Of a stretch of 7,961 nt of DNA, positions 5,783 through 7,961 are shown in pieces. Every line of letters begins with the position of its first letter. Within the stretch, counting starts at the first letter, position 1. The position numbers and the translations under genes were made by a program. The DNA is taken from positions 1 to 7,961 of the forward strand of contig JAFAFZ010000423.1 in NCBI GenBank assembly GCA_023423215.1. The letters are read 5' to 3'. Below the pieces are notes generated by a model. The model did no database searches, was not told where the DNA came from, and saw only the letters and a list, made by a program, of their open reading frames with translations. The DNA comes from Actinomycetes bacterium. Lineage in GTDB: Bacteria > Actinomycetota > Acidimicrobiia > Acidimicrobiales > Microtrichaceae.

Positions 5783-6586
5783 ATGCCGCATGTTCGCTCA
5801 GATGACGGCACGTCGATCAGCTACGACCGGATCGGCGGGGACGGTCCGGTCCTCGTCCTGATCGGGGGCGGCCTGGACGGCGGGACGGAGAACCAACCGC
5901 TCGGCGACCACGTGGCCGATACGTTCGACGTCGTGAACTACCAGCGCCGCGGACGCGGTGACAGCGAGGACGTCCAGCCCTACGCGGTGGAGCGAGAGAT
6001 CGAGGACCTCGCCGCTTTGATCGACGCCGTCGGCGGGCGAGCGCACCTCTTCGGTGCGTCGAGCGGAGGCGCGCTCGCACTGGAGGCGGCCGCAGCCGGA
6101 CTTCCCGTCGATCGGGTCGCCGTCCACGAGGTCCCCTACCAGACCGACGACACGATGATCTCTGCGTGGCACGCATACCGACTCGAGCTCGACTCGGCGC
6201 TCGACGCCGACGATCGTGGTCAGGCGCTGAAGCTGTTCATGCGACTCGCCGGGTCCTCCGAGCACGACATCGCGGGTGCCGAGGCGTCACCGGTGTGGCC
6301 CTCGCTGCTCGAGTTGGCACCGACGCTGCGCTACGACGCAGCGTGCCTTGGCGAGGGTCCGCCACCCGTCGAGCGCCTGGCGCAGGTACGACAGCCGGTG
6401 CTCCTGACGACCGGGGTCACGATCGACCCGCACCTGGCCGGTCTTCCCGTCGACTTCTTCGGTACGGCGGCCGACGCAGCCGCCGCCGCGTTGCCCGATG
6501 CCCGGCGAGCCACGCTCGAGGTCGAGGGACACGTTGCCGACCCCGCCGCGCTCGGTCCCCTCCTCCGCGCCTTCTTCGCCGGCTGA
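5783..6586 (+). CDS. Alpha/beta-fold hydrolase
   Basis: The 267-residue product has the alpha/beta hydrolase layout. Strand 3 and oxyanion loop are VLVLIGGGLDGG (23-34), followed by a YQRRGRGDSED segment (53-63) typical of the family. The nucleophile elbow is FGASSGG (90-96, Ser93). An acid is likely Asp215 after VLLTTGVTID, and the catalytic His is His250 in VEGHVADP. There is no signal peptide, so it is cytoplasmic. The cap region is short. The substrate cannot be read from sequence; esterase, lactonase or a similar role are all possible. It is divergently paired with the HxlR regulator, whose operator-like dyads cover its promoter, so it is probably repressed until a ligand appears. ATG 5783 is preferred over 5765 because of the ribosome site between them. 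It converges on the tRNA gene. Confidence 0.88.
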   Translation: MPHVRSDDGTSISYDRIGGDGPVLVLIGGGLDGGTENQPLGDHVADTFDVVNYQRRGRGDSEDVQPYAVEREIEDLAALIDAVGGRAHLFGASSGGALALEAAAAGLPVDRVAVHEVPYQTDDTMISAWHAYRLELDSALDADDRGQALKLFMRLAGSSEHDIAGAEASPVWPSLLELAPTLRYDAACLGEGPPPVERLAQVRQPVLLTTGVTIDPHLAGLPVDFFGTAADAAAAALPDARRATLEVEGHVADPAALGPLLRAFFAG

Positions 6587-6647
6587 CACGACAGACCTCG
6601 GGCACCGACCGTCGCGCAACATCACGGCGACCAGATCGCGGCGATCG

Positions 6648-6731
6648 TGCCCGGGGCGGGACTCGAACCCGCACGCTCCGAAGAGCCGAGGGGTTTAAGC
6701 CCTCTGCGCCTGCCAGTTACGCCACCCGGGC
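6648..6731 (-). tRNA. tRNA-Leu (anticodon TAA)
   Basis: On the minus strand an 84-nt cloverleaf can be folded. The acceptor stem GCCCGGG/CCCGGGC is fully paired, with discriminator A at 6648. The anticodon stem GAGGG/CCCTC encloses the loop CTTAAAC, giving anticodon TAA. The long variable arm GCTCTTCGGAGC is typical of class II leucine tRNA, and the T arm is GCGGG-TTCGAGT-CCCGC. The bases after the discriminator are CGA, so CCA is not encoded and must be added after transcription. It reads UUA and, by wobble, UUG, both rare codons in such GC-rich DNA. Confidence 0.95.
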
Positions 6732-6744
6732 GGGTGATCCGCTG

Positions 6745-6750
6745 ATCGTA
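6745..6750 (-). promoter_or_regulatory. Candidate -10 box of tRNA-Leu
   Basis: TACGAT on the minus strand fits TANNNT and ends 13 bases before the tRNA 5' end, giving a short leader. No clear -35 is seen at the usual distance. Confidence 0.4.
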
Positions 6751-6776
6751 CGGGCGACTGCGACGGTCGACCGCTG

Positions 6777-6825
6777 TCGATCAGGGCGGAATTCGTCGCA
6801 CAGCAACAGGATCTGCCCTGATCGG
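6777..6825. repeat. Inverted repeat with 10-bp perfect arms upstream of tRNA-Leu
   Basis: CGATCAGGGC (6778-6787) is the exact reverse complement of GCCCTGATCG (6815-6824). Pairing extends inward by a G-T, a G-C and an A-T pair, leaving a loop of about 21 nt, and outward by one T-G pair. There is no T-tract. It lies between the DUF1275 gene's end and the tRNA promoter, so it could act as a second terminator, a processing structure, or a two-half-site protein target. Confidence 0.6.
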
Positions 6826-6829
6826 GCTT

Positions 6830-6846
6830 GCTCGGCGCCGCCGAGC
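6830..6846 (-). terminator. Terminator-like hairpin after the DUF1275 gene
   Basis: GCTCGGC and GCCGAGC form a perfect 7-bp stem with a 3-nt loop, 20 bases beyond the DUF1275 stop. No T-tract follows, as is usual in high-GC actinobacteria. Its place just after the stop supports termination. Confidence 0.55.
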
Positions 6847-6866
6847 GGACGACTGCGGGCGTCAGG

Positions 6867-7604
6867 TCAGGCGGACTCGGCGTCGACGTCCGCGCCACGC
6901 CACCCGACCGACACCACTGCGCAGACCCCGAGCGCGGCGATCGGCACGAGCAGCCCGGAGGGCGACGAACCCATCACCGTCGCCAGGATCGCTCCGCCGA
7001 CGTAGCCGACCAGCACCGACACCAGGACGACGACGGTGACCCGTCGCCGCACCTCGCTCGTCCGCTCGGCCCCGGCCGCGCCGAGGGCGAGCTTCTCCCC
7101 GATCCGCACGATCGTGCCGGTGCCATAGGTCGTCGCCACGGCGACCGACCCCACCCGTCGCAGCGCGACGGTCTGGAGCCCCATGGCCGTCGCACCGAGC
7201 AGCACCGCGACGTAGGCGCCCAGGTCAGCGCCACGGTCCACGTGGTCGCCCAGGTCGGGCACCGCCACCAGCAGCCCGAGCAGCGCGAGCAGCAGCACCG
7301 ACTCGGCGACCAGCAGCGCGACCGGCGGAGGTCTGCGTCCACCCTGGACACGTCGCTGGTGCAGCACCGTCGCCACGACGATCCCCCCGGCGAACGCCAC
7401 GAGCGACACCGCCGAGCGTGCGGCTCGCTGCCAGTCCTCGAGACCGGTCGCCATGCCCAGGTGGATCAGGTTGCCGCTCATGTTCGCGACGAAGACCTCG
7501 GCGACGTGGAGGAACACGTGGGCGTCGACGAACCCGGCGACCGCAGCCAGCCCGACCGCCACCCCGAGCACGCCCGAGGCGTGGTACTCGTGCTCCTGGG
7601 TCAT
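6867..7604 (-). CDS. DUF1275 (YoaK) family membrane protein
   Basis: The 245-residue product has about six membrane helices. It begins with the DUF1275 signature GFVDAHVFLHVAEVFVANMSGN (24-45; ANMSGN closes helix 1), and later has LLGATAMGLQTVALRR and TTYGTGTIVRIGEKLA, which match the second half of the fold. The family resembles bacterial transporters; no substrate is established. I chose ATG 7604 because the signature starts soon after it and a TACCCT -10-like box lies eight bases upstream. GTG 7637 would add 11 residues rich in Pro and Ala. It is divergent from the partial gene at the right edge and is followed by a hairpin before the tRNA gene, so it is probably transcribed alone. Confidence 0.88.
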   Translation of the reverse strand: MTQEHEYHASGVLGVAVGLAAVAGFVDAHVFLHVAEVFVANMSGNLIHLGMATGLEDWQRAARSAVSLVAFAGGIVVATVLHQRRVQGGRRPPPVALLVAESVLLLALLGLLVAVPDLGDHVDRGADLGAYVAVLLGATAMGLQTVALRRVGSVAVATTYGTGTIVRIGEKLALGAAGAERTSEVRRRVTVVVLVSVLVGYVGGAILATVMGSSPSGLLVPIAALGVCAVVSVGWRGADVDAESA

Positions 7605-7612
7605 GGCCGGCG

Positions 7613-7618
7613 AGGGTA
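7613..7618 (-). promoter_or_regulatory. Candidate -10 box of DUF1275 gene
   Basis: TACCCT on the minus strand fits TANNNT and lies eight bases before ATG 7604, which would give a leaderless or nearly leaderless mRNA. There is no clear -35. Confidence 0.35.
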
Positions 7619-7661
7619 CCGCCGGAGGTCGAGCCACCCGCGACCTGTCGGCGAGCGCACA

Positions 7662-7694
7662 CCGCGGGTCGGGCTGACTGTCAGACCCCCGCGG
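7662..7694. promoter_or_regulatory. Nested dyad/hairpin in the leader of the right-edge gene
   Basis: Outer arms CCGCGGG (7662-7668) and CCCGCGG (7688-7694) enclose an inner perfect dyad CTGACTGTCAG (7674-7684). The outer right arm runs into GGAAG (7693-7697), the putative ribosome site of the gene at 7707. It could hide that site in RNA or be an operator between the two divergent genes. No TA-containing -10 is seen for the right-edge gene. Confidence 0.45.
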
Positions 7695-7706
7695 AAGACT
7701 GGCTCC

Positions 7707-7961
7707 GTGACCTCGACCGCCCCCGCAGCCGCTCCCGCCCGCTCCACCCGCCCCTTGCGCTCGGTGGATGGCGGGTCCCCGGCGTCGGGTGGTCCGGCCG
7801 GAGTCGGTGCCGGTCAGGTCCCGCTCGCGCCCCGGACGTCCGCGACCGACTTCTCGGAGTGCGTGCGCACCGTGGTCACCGTGGCCCGCCGGGGTGGCCT
7901 GCGGCCGCCGGCGTTCCGGTCGCCGCCCCGCCTGGCGGGGGTGGACCGCTCCATCCAGCGG
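7707..7961 (+). CDS. Unrecognised protein, N-terminal part (cut by window edge)
   Basis: The frame is open from GTG 7707 to the right edge (85 codons) with strong G/C bias at third positions. GGAAG at 7693-7697 is a fair ribosome site nine bases upstream. Residues 1-45 are rich in Ala, Pro, Gly and Ser and look disordered. From about 47 (TDFSECVRTVVTVARRGGLR) a basic, probably helical, folded part begins, with two PP pairs in LRPPAFRSPPRL. There is no signal peptide or membrane helix. I cannot assign a family. The basic character would allow nucleic-acid binding, but that is a guess. GTG at 7764 is an alternative start. Confidence 0.6.
   Translation, partial: MTSTAPAAAPARSTRPLRSVDGGSPASGGPAGVGAGQVPLAPRTSATDFSECVRTVVTVARRGGLRPPAFRSPPRLAGVDRSIQR

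Noticed and set aside
6634..6646. GATCG-CGG-CGATC hairpin between hydrolase and tRNA as a terminator
   Set aside because: A 5-bp stem with no T-tract is easily found by chance in this DNA, and it abuts the tRNA 3' end.
6648..6731. tRNA-Leu as an integration (att) site with an island beside it
   Set aside because: No integrase, no second copy of the tRNA 3' end and no clear composition shift are present in the window.
6166..7005. 279-codon plus-strand frame across the hydrolase end, tRNA and DUF1275 end
   Set aside because: It runs through a tRNA gene and includes the GRDSNPHA-type peptide that reversed tRNA genes commonly give; it is not a protein gene.
1..7961. CRISPR array, insertion sequence or large repeats
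   Set aside because: No spaced direct repeats, transposase motifs or terminal inverted repeats were seen on either strand.

Overview
The window is very GC-rich, tightly packed DNA with strong G/C bias at third codon positions. The protein families (a degenerate two-component kinase, a membrane-anchored SUOX-fold molybdoenzyme, a mycobacterial-type purine nucleoside phosphorylase, an HxlR regulator with an SCP2-like tail) and likely leaderless starts point to an Actinomycetota chromosome. I cannot name the genus. An acidimicrobiial or other non-model actinobacterium would fit, but that is an impression.

Layout. Positions 1-1087 (minus, cut by the left edge) encode a membrane sensor histidine kinase whose catalytic motifs are eroded: the phospho-acceptor His is Gln, the N-box Asn is Asp, and the G1 glycines are missing. 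Facing away from it across a 100-bp gap is a five-gene operon, 1188-4965 (plus), in which every junction overlaps: three 4-nt ATGA overlaps and one 8-nt overlap. The genes are a polytopic b-heme-like/molybdopterin oxidoreductase, a small membrane protein, a class I SAM methyltransferase, a TIGR04282/DUF2064-type transferase, and a trimeric-type purine nucleoside phosphorylase. The last two families also occur in arsenosugar (rSAM/selenodomain) clusters. Here they are translationally coupled to a methyltransferase and a membrane molybdoenzyme, with no radical SAM or arsenic gene in view. This is the best candidate for an undescribed pathway.

Positions 5040-6586 hold a separate divergent regulator/enzyme pair: an HxlR-type repressor (minus) and an alpha/beta hydrolase (plus). 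Between them is a perfect 17-bp palindrome and a second imperfect copy exactly 21 bp away, overlapping the likely promoters. Convergent to the hydrolase is a tRNA-Leu(TAA) gene (6648-6731, minus, no encoded CCA). Then come an inverted repeat, a terminator-like hairpin, and a DUF1275/YoaK-family membrane protein on the minus strand (6867-7604). The right end carries the first 85 codons of an unrecognised plus-strand gene starting near 7707, whose leader holds a nested hairpin overlapping its putative ribosome binding site.

How it may work together (inference): the operon looks like one biochemical unit combining nucleoside phosphorolysis, sugar or nucleotidyl transfer, methylation and a membrane redox step. 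The adjacent degenerate kinase is a candidate regulator or signalling scaffold for it. The HxlR/hydrolase pair looks like a self-contained inducible detoxification or catabolic module. No gene-free stretch exceeds 300 bases, and I found no mobile element or CRISPR array.
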